Source: Halobellus rufus
Lineage (GTDB): Archaea; Halobacteriota; Halobacteria; Halobacteriales; Haloferacaceae
Direction of reading: 5' to 3'
DNA length: 37,120 nt
Assembly (NCBI RefSeq): GCF_000739575.1
Contig: NZ_BBJO01000044.1
Coordinates: forward strand, 1 to 37,120
Under the pieces are notes generated by a model, which did not search any database, was not told where the DNA came from, and was given only the letters and a program-made list of their open reading frames with translations. The stretch's first letter is position 1. The number at the start of each line of letters is the position of its first letter. Of the stretch, positions 22,539 through 30,691 are shown piece after piece. The position numbers and the translations under genes were made by a program.

Positions 22539-22566
22539 TTTCTCTCCCTCCACTGGTGGTGAAGGA
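22539..22566 (+). promoter_or_regulatory. Shared promoter element, copy I
   Basis: TTTCTCTCCCT at 22539, then CCAC-TG-GTGG (22550-22559) and GTGAAGG. The ATG at 22571 is 32 bases from the first T, which decides the helicase start. Confidence 0.6.
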
Positions 22567-22570
22567 AGTT

Positions 22571-25189
22571 ATGACGAAGGAGTCACCACCGTCAGAGTCG
22601 GACGTGTCGCGTGCCGGCTCGAAGAGTCGCTCCAGGACGAACACCGACGCGGCTGTCCCCCAGCACGTGGAGCTCGAAGCGGGGACACGCGCCTTCGATG
22701 GATCGGCCGGCAAGCGCCCCTCGATTCGCGATACTGTCGACTGGCTCGCCGAGAACGAGGCCACCGTCGGCGGAAGGCTCGTGAATCACCGAGTGATGAC
22801 AGGGCAGTCCGCGCAGACTACGGACGTCCCCCTGCGCCCGGAGCTCTCGGACGCGATCCACGAGAAGGGCATCGATCAAGTCTATGACCATCAGGCGGAA
22901 GCGATTCGGCACGCTCGACTCCACAAACACGTCACCCTCGCGACCCCGACCGGGTCGGGGAAATCACTCCCGTATTCGATTCTCGCCGCCGAGCGCGCCC
23001 TCGTCGACGACGCCCGCACTCTCTATATCGCGCCGACACGCGCTCTCATCAACAACCAAGCCGACGATCTCTACGACTTCCTCCAGAACGTCGACCCCAG
23101 TCTTGACGCAGGCCGCTACACGGGCGGGCTCTCTCGACACCAGAAACGCCGCGTCCGCGAGCGGCAACCGCACGTTCTCGCGACGACGCCTGATATGATC
23201 AACTACTCCATCCTCCCATTTGCCCACAAACTCTGGGGCTGGTTTCTCTCCAACCTGGACCTAATCGTCATCGACGAACAACACCAGTACCGCGGCGTCT
23301 TTGGTAGTCACGTCGGCGTCGTCCTTCGACGACTCCGCCGGCTCGCGAAGACCTTCGACGCTGACCCGACGATCGTCGCCTGCTCAGCCACCATCGACAA
23401 TCCTCGCCAACACACTGTCCAGCTGACCGGCGTCGACCCAGCCGACGTCCACGTTGTCGACCAGGACACGAGCGCCGGCGGCTCGACCCACTGGCTCTTC
23501 TGGCAGCCGCCACGCGGCCAGCAGGGACAAGCGCGATCGACACACCGGACGACCGCACGCCTCGCAGCTGCGCTCGTCGAACGCGGTCTCCAGACGATCG
23601 TCTTCACGCGGAGTCGACAAGCGGCCGAACAGTACGCTCAGGTCACCGCTCGCCGCCTCCAGCGTGACGGCTACCCTGGCCTCGCCGACGACGTGGCCGC
23701 CTATCAGGCCGCCCTCTCGGACGAGCGGCGAGAAGAACTTGAAGCCGGGTTGCACTCCGGCGACATCCGCGTCGTCTGGAGTACGAACGCCCTTGAGGTC
23801 GGCGTCAACATCGGGAACCTCGACGCCGTCCTCGTCGACGGCTACCCGGGAACACGGATGGAGCTCTTCCAGCAAGCCGGCCGCGCCGGCCGGGGGACCG
23901 ACCCGAGCATCGTCGGCCTCGTCGGCGGCGCCGACCCTCTCGACCAGTACGCACTCGACCACCCGGACGATCTCCTTGACGGCAGCGTCGAATCCGTTGA
24001 ATGCAACCCCCAAAACCCACGTGTCGTTACCGAACACCTCCCGGCAGCCGCCGCCGAAGCCCCCCTTACCACCGACGACAACACTTGGTTTGGCGATGAT
24101 CTCCCGAAGTACGTCTCAGCACTTACCGACGCCGGCGTCCTCGACCGCTCGCTCACCTCGACGGATGTCACGTGGACGTACGTCCCCAACGGGGGACCGC
24201 CGCCGAGCCAGCACGTTTCCCTCCGGTCGATCAACTCGCGCTCGCTCCGTATCGTTGTGATACCGGACAACCAGTCCTCCCCGGACATTCCCGCGAGTAA
24301 CGATCTCGACGTCCTCGGTGAACTTCCACTCGCCTCCGGCCTTCGCGATGCCCACCCCGGCGCGATCTACTTCCATCAAGGCCAGCGGTACCGCGTCATC
24401 GACGTCGATCTCGATCCGGAAACCCCGCCGGGAGCATCCGGCTCCGCCTCGCCAATCGCGTGGGTCGAGCCTACAAACGCGACCTACACGACCAGCGCGG
24501 TCACAGACCGCACGCTCACGCTCCAAGACGCCGACGAGACACGCGGCCTCCCCGGCACAGCCGACCCCAAGGTCGCGACCGATGGCGGTGCCGCGAGCGC
24601 CGACACAGCACTCCCCGCCGTCCAGCTCACCGAGTTGACCGTCAGCGAAACCGTCGTCAGCTACTACACCCACCAGTCCGGGAGCTTGAATGGACCTGTT
24701 CCGATCGAGACCGACCTTCCGGAAACCGAACTCTCCTCGGATGGTCTCGTCATCACCATCCCGCCCGCCATTCGGGATGCCTTCACCGAGGAGCGTCCCA
24801 ACGCCGACGACCCCGACGCGACATCGCCGTCCTTCGAGGGTAGCCTCTACGCCCTCACGAATGCACTGCTGGGCGTCCTTCCAGCGACCGTCCTCTGCGA
24901 CCGCAGTGATATGCGCGGGCTCGCAATTTCGCGTCTCGACACAATCGGACATCCCACGATTGTCCTCTACGACAACCATCCTGGTGGCGTCGGCCTTGCT
25001 CGTCGCGTCTTCCAGCATCTCGAGGATGCCCTCGAATTCGCACGGACTCGCGTTGCCGACTGCGGATGTGACGAGGGGTGCCCGGCCTGTATCCACCACC
25101 CTCACGACGCCTCGAGCAACCAGACGCTCGACAAGGTCGGCGCGCGCCTCCTTGCGGATCTCCTCCTCGACGATACGCACGCGGCCTGA
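22571..25189 (+). CDS. MrfA/Hrq1-type DEAD/DEAH helicase with C-terminal Cys cluster
   Basis: 872 residues. Superfamily 2 helicase: the Q-motif-like YDHQAEAI precedes Walker A TPTGSGKS near residue 125. The motif II segment is VIDEQHQYRGVFGSHVGVVLRRLRR near 233, the Hrq1/MrfA signature with DEQH as the box. Motif III-like ACSATI follows, and the second RecA domain ends in QQAGRAGR. The C-terminus carries CGCDEGCPAC near residue 833, the four-cysteine cluster of the MrfA/DUF1998 domain. Relatives unwind DNA 3'-5' and repair interstrand crosslinks. An in-frame GTG at 22556 would add five residues but overlaps the promoter element. It lies among replication genes, so fork repair or origin unwinding are both possible. 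Confidence 0.9.
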   Translation: MTKESPPSESDVSRAGSKSRSRTNTDAAVPQHVELEAGTRAFDGSAGKRPSIRDTVDWLAENEATVGGRLVNHRVMTGQSAQTTDVPLRPELSDAIHEKGIDQVYDHQAEAIRHARLHKHVTLATPTGSGKSLPYSILAAERALVDDARTLYIAPTRALINNQADDLYDFLQNVDPSLDAGRYTGGLSRHQKRRVRERQPHVLATTPDMINYSILPFAHKLWGWFLSNLDLIVIDEQHQYRGVFGSHVGVVLRRLRRLAKTFDADPTIVACSATIDNPRQHTVQLTGVDPADVHVVDQDTSAGGSTHWLFWQPPRGQQGQARSTHRTTARLAAALVERGLQTIVFTRSRQAAEQYAQVTARRLQRDGYPGLADDVAAYQAALSDERREELEAGLHSGDIRVVWSTNALEVGVNIGNLDAVLVDGYPGTRMELFQQAGRAGRGTDPSIVGLVGGADPLDQYALDHPDDLLDGSVESVECNPQNPRVVTEHLPAAAAEAPLTTDDNTWFGDDLPKYVSALTDAGVLDRSLTSTDVTWTYVPNGGPPPSQHVSLRSINSRSLRIVVIPDNQSSPDIPASNDLDVLGELPLASGLRDAHPGAIYFHQGQRYRVIDVDLDPETPPGASGSASPIAWVEPTNATYTTSAVTDRTLTLQDADETRGLPGTADPKVATDGGAASADTALPAVQLTELTVSETVVSYYTHQSGSLNGPVPIETDLPETELSSDGLVITIPPAIRDAFTEERPNADDPDATSPSFEGSLYALTNALLGVLPATVLCDRSDMRGLAISRLDTIGHPTIVLYDNHPGGVGLARRVFQHLEDALEFARTRVADCGCDEGCPACIHHPHDASSNQTLDKVGARLLADLLLDDTHAA

Positions 25190-25244
25190 CCACTGCATCA
25201 TCTCCCCTTCGCTACACCCTCCCATGGACTAAAGTCAGAGAACT

Positions 25245-25254
25245 GCATATATTC
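25245..25254 (+). promoter_or_regulatory. TATA box of the first PrimPol gene
   Basis: GCATATATTC at 25245-25254 is centred about 23 bases before the ATG at 25272, implying a leaderless message. This gene does not use the shared T-box/G-run element. Confidence 0.5.
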
Positions 25255-25271
25255 TGGCGAGTTGACTGCTT

Positions 25272-26831
25272 ATGGCGAGCGATCTCCCCGCCCCACCGAC
25301 CGAGTCAGGCGTCTATCCCGAGGACCGTATGAAGGTCTCACGATGGCTGACCTGGAAGGAAGCCGATGACGGCCGCAAGATTCCCCGCGCACCCTACCAC
25401 AACTCAAACCAGCCAGATCGGTACGTCTCCGCGCAGGACCCAACCATCTGGACGGACTTCGAGACCGCAGCAGAGTGGGCGGATAAACTCCCCCATCACC
25501 AACTTGCGTATGTTATTCCCGACCGCAACGACTTCGAGACCGACCTCGTCGTCATCGACTACGACGACACCCGCGACCCCGACACGGGTGAAATCCATCC
25601 CCTCGTCCATGATCACCTTGCTGACGCCGATTCCTACGCCGATGTCTCTCCGTCTGGAACAGGTGTTCACATCCTCTGCCGCGGTCAGCTCCCCGAGCGC
25701 GTCAAGACCATCTCTGACGACCTCTCCGAACACGAGGCCTTTCCCGGGGCGTCGATCGAGGTCTACGAGTCCGCGCGTTTCATCACGATGACCGGTAGAC
25801 ACATCGCCGGTACACCCACCGAGACGCGCGACTGCCGGACCTTCCTTGATGGGCTCGTCGAGGACTATGCGACCGTCTCCGCAGCGACCCCCGACGAAGT
25901 CGCCTTTGAACCGGATACCACTCGCGAGGACATCGAAGACGTCGAGACCACGAGCGACATTCAGGACGTCTTTGACGCCATCCAGCACGTCCGACCGAGA
26001 GACATCAGCCTCCGCTCGACTGTCACTGAGGAGCGCGCTGACGGTACGCAGTCACTGGATCCATCCTGGGCGAACTCTTCGTCTGGCACGCGCCTCGCAC
26101 AGCTCGATGAAGGCTGGGTGTACCGCGATGGTCTCATCGGCCTCGACGCTCTCCAAGTCGTCGCCCTTGAGGAAGGCATCATTACTGACGAACGAGATTA
26201 TCCCTCTGGGGAGGACTTCTGGGAGGCCGTCGACGAGCTTCGTGCTCGCGGCGCGCACATCCCCGAGTACGAGGAGGACAAGTCGGAGGCCGCCCCATCG
26301 GCAAGCGACTGGTCGCCTGCTCCCGACTCTGCCCCCGACTACACTCCTGACCGCGACGCCGACGCCCAGGCGACGGGCAGTTCATCACCGACCGACCTGG
26401 GGTCATCCCACAGCAGCGGTCGGACGCGTGGCCGCGATTCTCCCCGACGCGGCGAGGGCGCAGAATCACTCTACAAGGCAGAAATCGACCGTCTTGAAGC
26501 CGAACTCGAAGCTCGAGAGGAGCGGATAGACGAACTCGAAGCCGAACTCGATGAGCGAACAAAGAAACTTCGGCGTATCCACGTCCGTAACTCCCAACTC
26601 GAAGACGCCCTCGAGAACGACGCCGAAGTCCAAGTCCGTGCCCTCGACACTGACACGCTCGTCGACATCCTGGATGAACAAACGCTCGTCGCGATCGTTG
26701 AGTATGTCGCCGACACCCACGCTGACGAGGATGGCAATCTCGAGTTCTCCACAGCCGACGACTCGGGTGGGCGTCTCGACCGTCTCAAGTCCTTCCTTCG
26801 CTCGGACTCCTCGTCCTCAACTTCCCGCTGA
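25272..26831 (+). CDS. PrimPol-type primase/polymerase (AEP superfamily), paralogue 1
   Basis: 519 residues. The N-terminal 190 residues have the archaeo-eukaryotic primase signature: VVIDYDD with D96 and D98 (metal-binding hDhD), SPSGTGVHI with H133 (nucleotide-binding sxH), and IEVYESARFITMTG as the third motif with an acidic residue. This resembles the primase domains of plasmid and phage replication proteins such as NrS-1 polymerase. No helicase domain is fused. Residues about 265-340 are shared with the second copy, and a coiled coil of alternating Glu/Leu/Arg spans about 400-450. It could prime replication initiation, lagging strands or transferred ssDNA. The start at 25272 is supported by the TATA spacing. 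Confidence 0.85.
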   Translation: MASDLPAPPTESGVYPEDRMKVSRWLTWKEADDGRKIPRAPYHNSNQPDRYVSAQDPTIWTDFETAAEWADKLPHHQLAYVIPDRNDFETDLVVIDYDDTRDPDTGEIHPLVHDHLADADSYADVSPSGTGVHILCRGQLPERVKTISDDLSEHEAFPGASIEVYESARFITMTGRHIAGTPTETRDCRTFLDGLVEDYATVSAATPDEVAFEPDTTREDIEDVETTSDIQDVFDAIQHVRPRDISLRSTVTEERADGTQSLDPSWANSSSGTRLAQLDEGWVYRDGLIGLDALQVVALEEGIITDERDYPSGEDFWEAVDELRARGAHIPEYEEDKSEAAPSASDWSPAPDSAPDYTPDRDADAQATGSSSPTDLGSSHSSGRTRGRDSPRRGEGAESLYKAEIDRLEAELEAREERIDELEAELDERTKKLRRIHVRNSQLEDALENDAEVQVRALDTDTLVDILDEQTLVAIVEYVADTHADEDGNLEFSTADDSGGRLDRLKSFLRSDSSSSTSR

Positions 26832-26911
26832 GCACCTGGTGATTTTCACTCGGTATCCGGGGTGTCCCCCCTATCCTACACCCACGTCTACCGCCTTACC
26901 TCTCGGTTCCA

Positions 26912-26940
26912 TTTTTTCGCCCCCGACGTGAGGTGGCGGG
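26912..26940 (+). promoter_or_regulatory. Shared promoter element, copy J (ahead of TFB)
   Basis: TTTTTTCG at 26912, CCCCC, GACGT, GAGGTGGCGG. It lies 60 bases before the TFB ATG, so the TFB gene belongs to the same promoter class as the replication genes. Confidence 0.55.
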
Positions 26941-26971
26941 AGTCATCACCGATCCCTCTCCGTCCTCCACT

Positions 26972-28003
26972 ATGACCGAGAACGATTCATCCACTCCCGA
27001 TAGCAACCACGTTCGGACTCGCAAGATATCCGACTCGGAGCGCACGACTGGACCGTCCGAGACCACTGACGCCGCTGTCGCTACTAGGACCGCTACGTGC
27101 CCCGAGTGCGACGGGGATCTTCACGTCGACCACGTCCATGGAGAAACTCGGTGTGGCGACTGTGGACTCGTCGTCGCCGAGAATGCGATCGACCGCGGCC
27201 CCGACTGGCAGGCCTTCTCCGCGGACGAACGCGAACAGAAGTCCCACACAGGGACCCCACTCACGCCAACCCAGCACGACTTTGGCCTCAGCACCGAGAT
27301 CGACTGGCGCAACAAGGATGCCCACGGAAACACCATTTCCTCACATCGGCGAGCGCAACTGACCCGTCTTCGCACGTGGCAGCAACGGTCCCGGACCGGT
27401 AACTCGAAGGAACGCGGCCTCAAGGCGATGCTTTCAGAAATCCAGCGTATGGCCGCTGCTCTCGATCTCCCCGACGATGACCACGACATCGCCGCCGTCA
27501 TCTGCCACCGGGCCAGTGATCAGGACCTCCTTCCCGGTCGGAGTTACGAAGGCGTCGCGACTGCCGCCGTCTACGCCGCAATCCGGCAAGCTGGCCTCCC
27601 ACAGGATCTCGAAGCCCTCACGCAGGTCAGTCGAATCGACGATAAAATCCGTATCAAGCGCACCTACCGATATCTCGTCCGCGAACTCGAGCTCGAAGTC
27701 CCGCCGCCCGATCCACGAGACTATCTCTCCCGCCTCTGTTCGGAACTCGATCTCAGTCAAGAGACCAAGCGGTTTACGACGGAACTCCTCAAGGATGTTA
27801 TGGAGACCGGCATTCACTCTGGGAAGCACCCCGTCGGGATGGCCGCTGCGGCCCTCTACGTCGCCACGCATCGCTCAAATACGCCTTCCAGAGACTCGTG
27901 TACACAATCCGAACTTGCGGAGGCCGCGAACGTGAGCGTGGTCACGATCCGCAACCGCTACCACGACATTCAGGATACCTGTTTCCCGATGGTCGAAGCC
28001 TGA
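26972..28003 (+). CDS. tfb: Transcription initiation factor TFB
   Basis: TFB (the TFIIB homologue) bridges TBP-bound promoter DNA and RNA polymerase and reads the BRE upstream of the TATA box. The 343-residue protein has a zinc ribbon (C43, C46, C61, C64: CPECDG... CGDCGLV), a B-reader-like linker (DRGPDWQAFSADER) and two cyclin folds (about 140-225 and 235-335), the second ending with a helix-turn-helix-like segment (SELAEAANVSVVTIRNRYHDI). Start 26972 (MTENDSS) is chosen over GTG 26933, which overlaps the promoter element. Haloarchaea often carry several TFBs, some on plasmids, with distinct gene sets. This one lies between two primase genes and shares their neighbours' promoter element, suggesting it may control the block. 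Confidence 0.93.
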   Translation: MTENDSSTPDSNHVRTRKISDSERTTGPSETTDAAVATRTATCPECDGDLHVDHVHGETRCGDCGLVVAENAIDRGPDWQAFSADEREQKSHTGTPLTPTQHDFGLSTEIDWRNKDAHGNTISSHRRAQLTRLRTWQQRSRTGNSKERGLKAMLSEIQRMAAALDLPDDDHDIAAVICHRASDQDLLPGRSYEGVATAAVYAAIRQAGLPQDLEALTQVSRIDDKIRIKRTYRYLVRELELEVPPPDPRDYLSRLCSELDLSQETKRFTTELLKDVMETGIHSGKHPVGMAAAALYVATHRSNTPSRDSCTQSELAEAANVSVVTIRNRYHDIQDTCFPMVEA

Positions 28004-28026
28004 CCTCTCGAACGCGACGGCCCTCC

Positions 28027-28031
28027 TTTTT
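28027..28031 (+). terminator. T5 run after TFB
   Basis: CTCCTTTTTGAAG lies 23 bases beyond the TFB stop. The following roughly 280 bases before 28310 show no gene; an open in-frame extension of the next gene there is basic and aromatic, unlike haloarchaeal proteins. Confidence 0.45.
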
Positions 28032-28309
28032 GAAGACCTTCAAGCACAAACAGGCATTCTTCGCTATTGCAATTCAGAACGCATCTCTATAGCCGTCGCC
28101 GCCTCTGTTTTCGATCCCTGAGCCACCGCGCCCCCGTCTCTGACGACGATCACCGTACCGTCGCGCCCGCAGACTATCGTCTATTCAGCTACTGGTTTAT
28201 CCCGCGCTACTCCCGCAGACGCGAAAACACCATCGTCGCCCCTAACCCCTCCGAGAACGGCGAGTGCTGTCCTACGGACCGATTGAACCGATCCTTCACT
28301 TTACCCACT

Positions 28310-29536
28310 ATGCCATACACGAGCCCTCCGATTCCGGCGCTTGAGACGGCCACCTATCCGGCTGACTGCCGTGACCACGACCAGTGGTTGACCTGGAAGC
28401 CAACCGACAACGACCGAAAGGTCCCACGAGCGCCCTACGCCTATCCGGACTGGCCCGAGCGGTACGTCGATGCTCAGAACCCCACGGTCTGGACGGACTT
28501 CGAGACCGCCCAAGACTGGGTCGAGAAGCTCTCCGCCGGTTTCGCGCTTGCGTACGTCATCCGCAACCGTGAGCAGTACCCCGACGAAGACCTCGTCGTC
28601 GTCGACTACGACGATGCTCGTGATCCGGGAACTGGCGCTATCCACCCCGTCGTCCACGAGCACTTGCAGACTGCAGACTCGTACGCCGACGTCTCCCCCT
28701 CTGGAACAGGCGTCCACATCCTCTGCCGAGGCCAGCTCCCCGATGACGTCACGACCGTCGCCGACGATCTCCCCACCCACGACACCTTTCCGGACGCCTC
28801 TATCGAAGTCTACGACTCCGCCCGCTTCGTCGCGATGTCCGGCCAACATCTCGTCGGGACGCCCACCGAAACGCACCCGGCGCAAGCGTTCATTGACGAC
28901 GTTGTCGACGCATTCACGACCCCACAGCCACAGGCGGATACCTCATTTGAGGTCTCAGAGCCGCCCACGGACGCGTTGCCTGAGGCCCCCTCGTCGCCTC
29001 CATCTCAACGGTCACCGCCAGCGTCCACGACCAACATCGAAGACGTCTACCGGGCGGTCGAGACGACGCGACCGTCCGAAATCCGCCTCGACTCGCCAAT
29101 TACGGAAACTCGTAGTGACGGCACGAAATCACGGAACCCCTGTTGGACGAACTCAGACTCGGGGACGCGTCTCGCCGAGATGGACGACGGCTGGATCTAT
29201 CGGAACGGACTCATCGTTCTCGACGCCCTCCAGATTGTCGCCCTCGAGGAGGGCATCGTCACAACTGCCGGCGAGTATCCTTCCGGGAAAGACTTCTGGG
29301 AGGCTGTCGAGGAACTCCGCGCTCGTGGTGCCGACATCCCCGAATACGAAGCCGACTCCGACCGCGAGGAGGAGTCCGATCAGTCTGCTCCCTCCCCATC
29401 CCCGACAGCCGGCCGGTCGCTGCGGGATCTACACCGCGAACTCAGAGTGAAAACCATCGAGCGAAACCAGCTTAGAGACGAACTCGTGACTCGCCGTCGA
29501 GAACTCGCCGCTCGAATCCGTGACGTCCGATCGTAA
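28310..29536 (+). CDS. PrimPol-type primase/polymerase (AEP superfamily), paralogue 2
   Basis: 408 residues, starting at MPYTSPPIPAL. It is collinear with the first PrimPol: WLTWKPTDNDRKVPRAPY, VVVDYDD with D99 and D101, SPSGTGVHILCRGQLP with H136, IEVYDSARFVAMSGQHLVGTPTE, and the shared C-terminal module (SGTRLAEMDDGWIYRNGLIVLDALQIVALEEGIVT ... FWEAVEELRARGADIPEYE). It lacks the long linker and most of the coiled coil and ends in a short basic helix. All recognisable active-site residues are kept, so both copies are probably active and perhaps specialised. Frames upstream of 28310 are rejected as non-haloarchaeal in composition. Confidence 0.85.
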   Translation: MPYTSPPIPALETATYPADCRDHDQWLTWKPTDNDRKVPRAPYAYPDWPERYVDAQNPTVWTDFETAQDWVEKLSAGFALAYVIRNREQYPDEDLVVVDYDDARDPGTGAIHPVVHEHLQTADSYADVSPSGTGVHILCRGQLPDDVTTVADDLPTHDTFPDASIEVYDSARFVAMSGQHLVGTPTETHPAQAFIDDVVDAFTTPQPQADTSFEVSEPPTDALPEAPSSPPSQRSPPASTTNIEDVYRAVETTRPSEIRLDSPITETRSDGTKSRNPCWTNSDSGTRLAEMDDGWIYRNGLIVLDALQIVALEEGIVTTAGEYPSGKDFWEAVEELRARGADIPEYEADSDREEESDQSAPSPSPTAGRSLRDLHRELRVKTIERNQLRDELVTRRRELAARIRDVRS

Positions 29537-29605
29537 CTCGGCGGTTTCCCGTACGTGGTTCCTAGTGCGAATCCGACGACGAGAACTCCCCATCATCCCG
29601 TCGAA

Positions 29606-29636
29606 TTTCTCTCAGGCCATCGCAGATGACCCACGA
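29606..29636 (+). promoter_or_regulatory. Degenerate copy of the shared promoter element
   Basis: TTTCTCTC at 29606 with GATGA at bases 20-24 keeps the spacing but lacks a clear C-run and G-run. GAGGTAA at 29635 precedes the ATG at 29648 and may serve as ribosome-binding site. Confidence 0.3.
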
Positions 29637-29647
29637 GGTAACTCAGT

Positions 29648-30115
29648 ATGACCGACACCAGACCACGGACCTTCACAGCGCTGACCGAGCACCCGCTCCC
29701 GCTTAACGAAGACGAGGTTACGGCGTTCGCCGAAAACCACCCCCAGCTTGACCCGGACATCCACGTCGACGCACTCCACGAGGACTACATCACTCTGCTC
29801 GCGGAAACCGCTGAGTGGCGCGTCTTCACCATCGATCTCTATGGTTTTGATGAGCGTATCTACTTCTGGCACGGCGCTCTCGGCGAAGGTCTTGCCCTCC
29901 CAACGGACGAGTGGGCAGCAGGAAACCTTGCCGAGGCGTTCGCACTCTACCGGCAGGCTATGGCCGACAACGTCAGTCGTGACGGCCTTCCCCTCACGCC
30001 CGACGAAGACGCCGAGTGCCCCTACTGCGGGGGCGAACTCTCCTCCTCGACGACGCCAGCAGGTTCGGTTGACCAACGCTGCACGAGTTGCGGCGAACAT
30101 CGAAGCATCGGGTGA
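29648..30115 (+). CDS. Protein with C-terminal zinc ribbon, unknown
   Basis: 155 residues. Residues 1-115 are acidic and mixed alpha/beta (ALTEHPLPLNEDEVTAFAENHPQLDPDIHVDALHEDY, DLYGFDERIYFWHGALGEGLALPTDEW). The last 40 hold a zinc ribbon, CPYCGG near residue 123 and CTSCGEHR near 145. No family recognised. It follows the second PrimPol by about 110 bases and belongs to the group of small ribbon proteins in this block. Confidence 0.75.
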   Translation: MTDTRPRTFTALTEHPLPLNEDEVTAFAENHPQLDPDIHVDALHEDYITLLAETAEWRVFTIDLYGFDERIYFWHGALGEGLALPTDEWAAGNLAEAFALYRQAMADNVSRDGLPLTPDEDAECPYCGGELSSSTTPAGSVDQRCTSCGEHRSIG

Positions 30116-30183
30116 CTCGGCTTGCCGTCCTGCCTACAAAAAATCGAACCGCCTACTGACCGAGATCGGCCCTCTCACCCCGG

Positions 30184-30211
30184 TTTCTTTCCACCTACGG
30201 GAGATGAGGCG
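30184..30211 (+). promoter_or_regulatory. Shared promoter element, copy K
   Basis: TTTCTTT at 30184, CCACC, TACGGG, AGATGAGG; the GATGA occupies bases 20-24. The ATG at 30221 is 37 bases from the first T and is chosen as the start for that reason. Confidence 0.55.
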
Positions 30212-30220
30212 TATTCAAAT

Positions 30221-30517
30221 ATGTACTACAGAGTCCGATTCCCCGACGTCGGCGCAGGCGCGACGCGGCTTGCGTGCTTCATCGAAGGCGAGAGCGAAGC
30301 CGCGGTTCGCGAGCTGGCAGCCGACCACCCGCACTTCCGAGGCTGGGACGCTTCGAAGGGGAGCGTCCGGAAGACGAACCTCGCAAACCGGAAGTCACTC
30401 GAGAACCGCATTATGGACGTCAGCAATCCGAATGCGGCCGTTCTCGAAGACGGTACCGTGCTCCGGCGGTCTCTGGAGCACAACGAAATCGTCGAGCATC
30501 AGCCCGAACAGGCATAG
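30221..30517 (+). CDS. Small protein, 98 residues, unknown
   Basis: Starts MYYRVRFPDVGAGATRLACFIEG at the distance set by promoter copy K. The first 50 residues look like a compact alpha/beta domain (YRVRFPD, ACFIEGESEAAVRELAADHPHF), followed by a basic linker and an acidic-basic C-terminal helix (NPNAAVLEDGTVLRRSLEHNEIVEH). No family recognised. An upstream in-frame ATG at 30122 would run through the promoter element and is rejected. Confidence 0.65.
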   Translation: MYYRVRFPDVGAGATRLACFIEGESEAAVRELAADHPHFRGWDASKGSVRKTNLANRKSLENRIMDVSNPNAAVLEDGTVLRRSLEHNEIVEHQPEQA

Positions 30518-30587
30518 ACGCTCCACGACCGACCGATCCCCCGCCCGCACCGCCCGCCTTCGCACAGCACCGCACAGCGTAGGCGGG

Positions 30588-30616
30588 TTTCTTCCCCCCG
30601 ATCGAGTGTAGAGGGC
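30588..30616 (+). promoter_or_regulatory. Shared promoter element, copy L
   Basis: TTTCTTC at 30588, CCCCC, GATCGA, GTGTAGAGGG. It lies 104 bases ahead of the ATG at 30692, predicting a leader of about 75 bases. Confidence 0.5.
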
Positions 30617-30691
30617 GGTGAAAACGCCCCTCAGCGCACTAGGCGGGCGATAACCCCCCCACGTCGAACTCAATCCTAGAGGTCATCCACG

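Noticed and set aside
22454..22887. C-terminal continuation of the zinc-ribbon frame into the helicase gene
   Set aside because: Arg-rich, overlaps the helicase in another frame and runs through its promoter element; a frameshift at the C7 tract explains it.
22114..25232. Antisense open frames opposite the helicase (for example 24116-25225)
   Set aside because: Shadows of GC-rich codons; the plus-strand frame has complete helicase motifs.
28067..28309. N-terminal extension of the second PrimPol
   Set aside because: The extension is basic and aromatic, and the first PrimPol shows the family starts at the equivalent of 28310.
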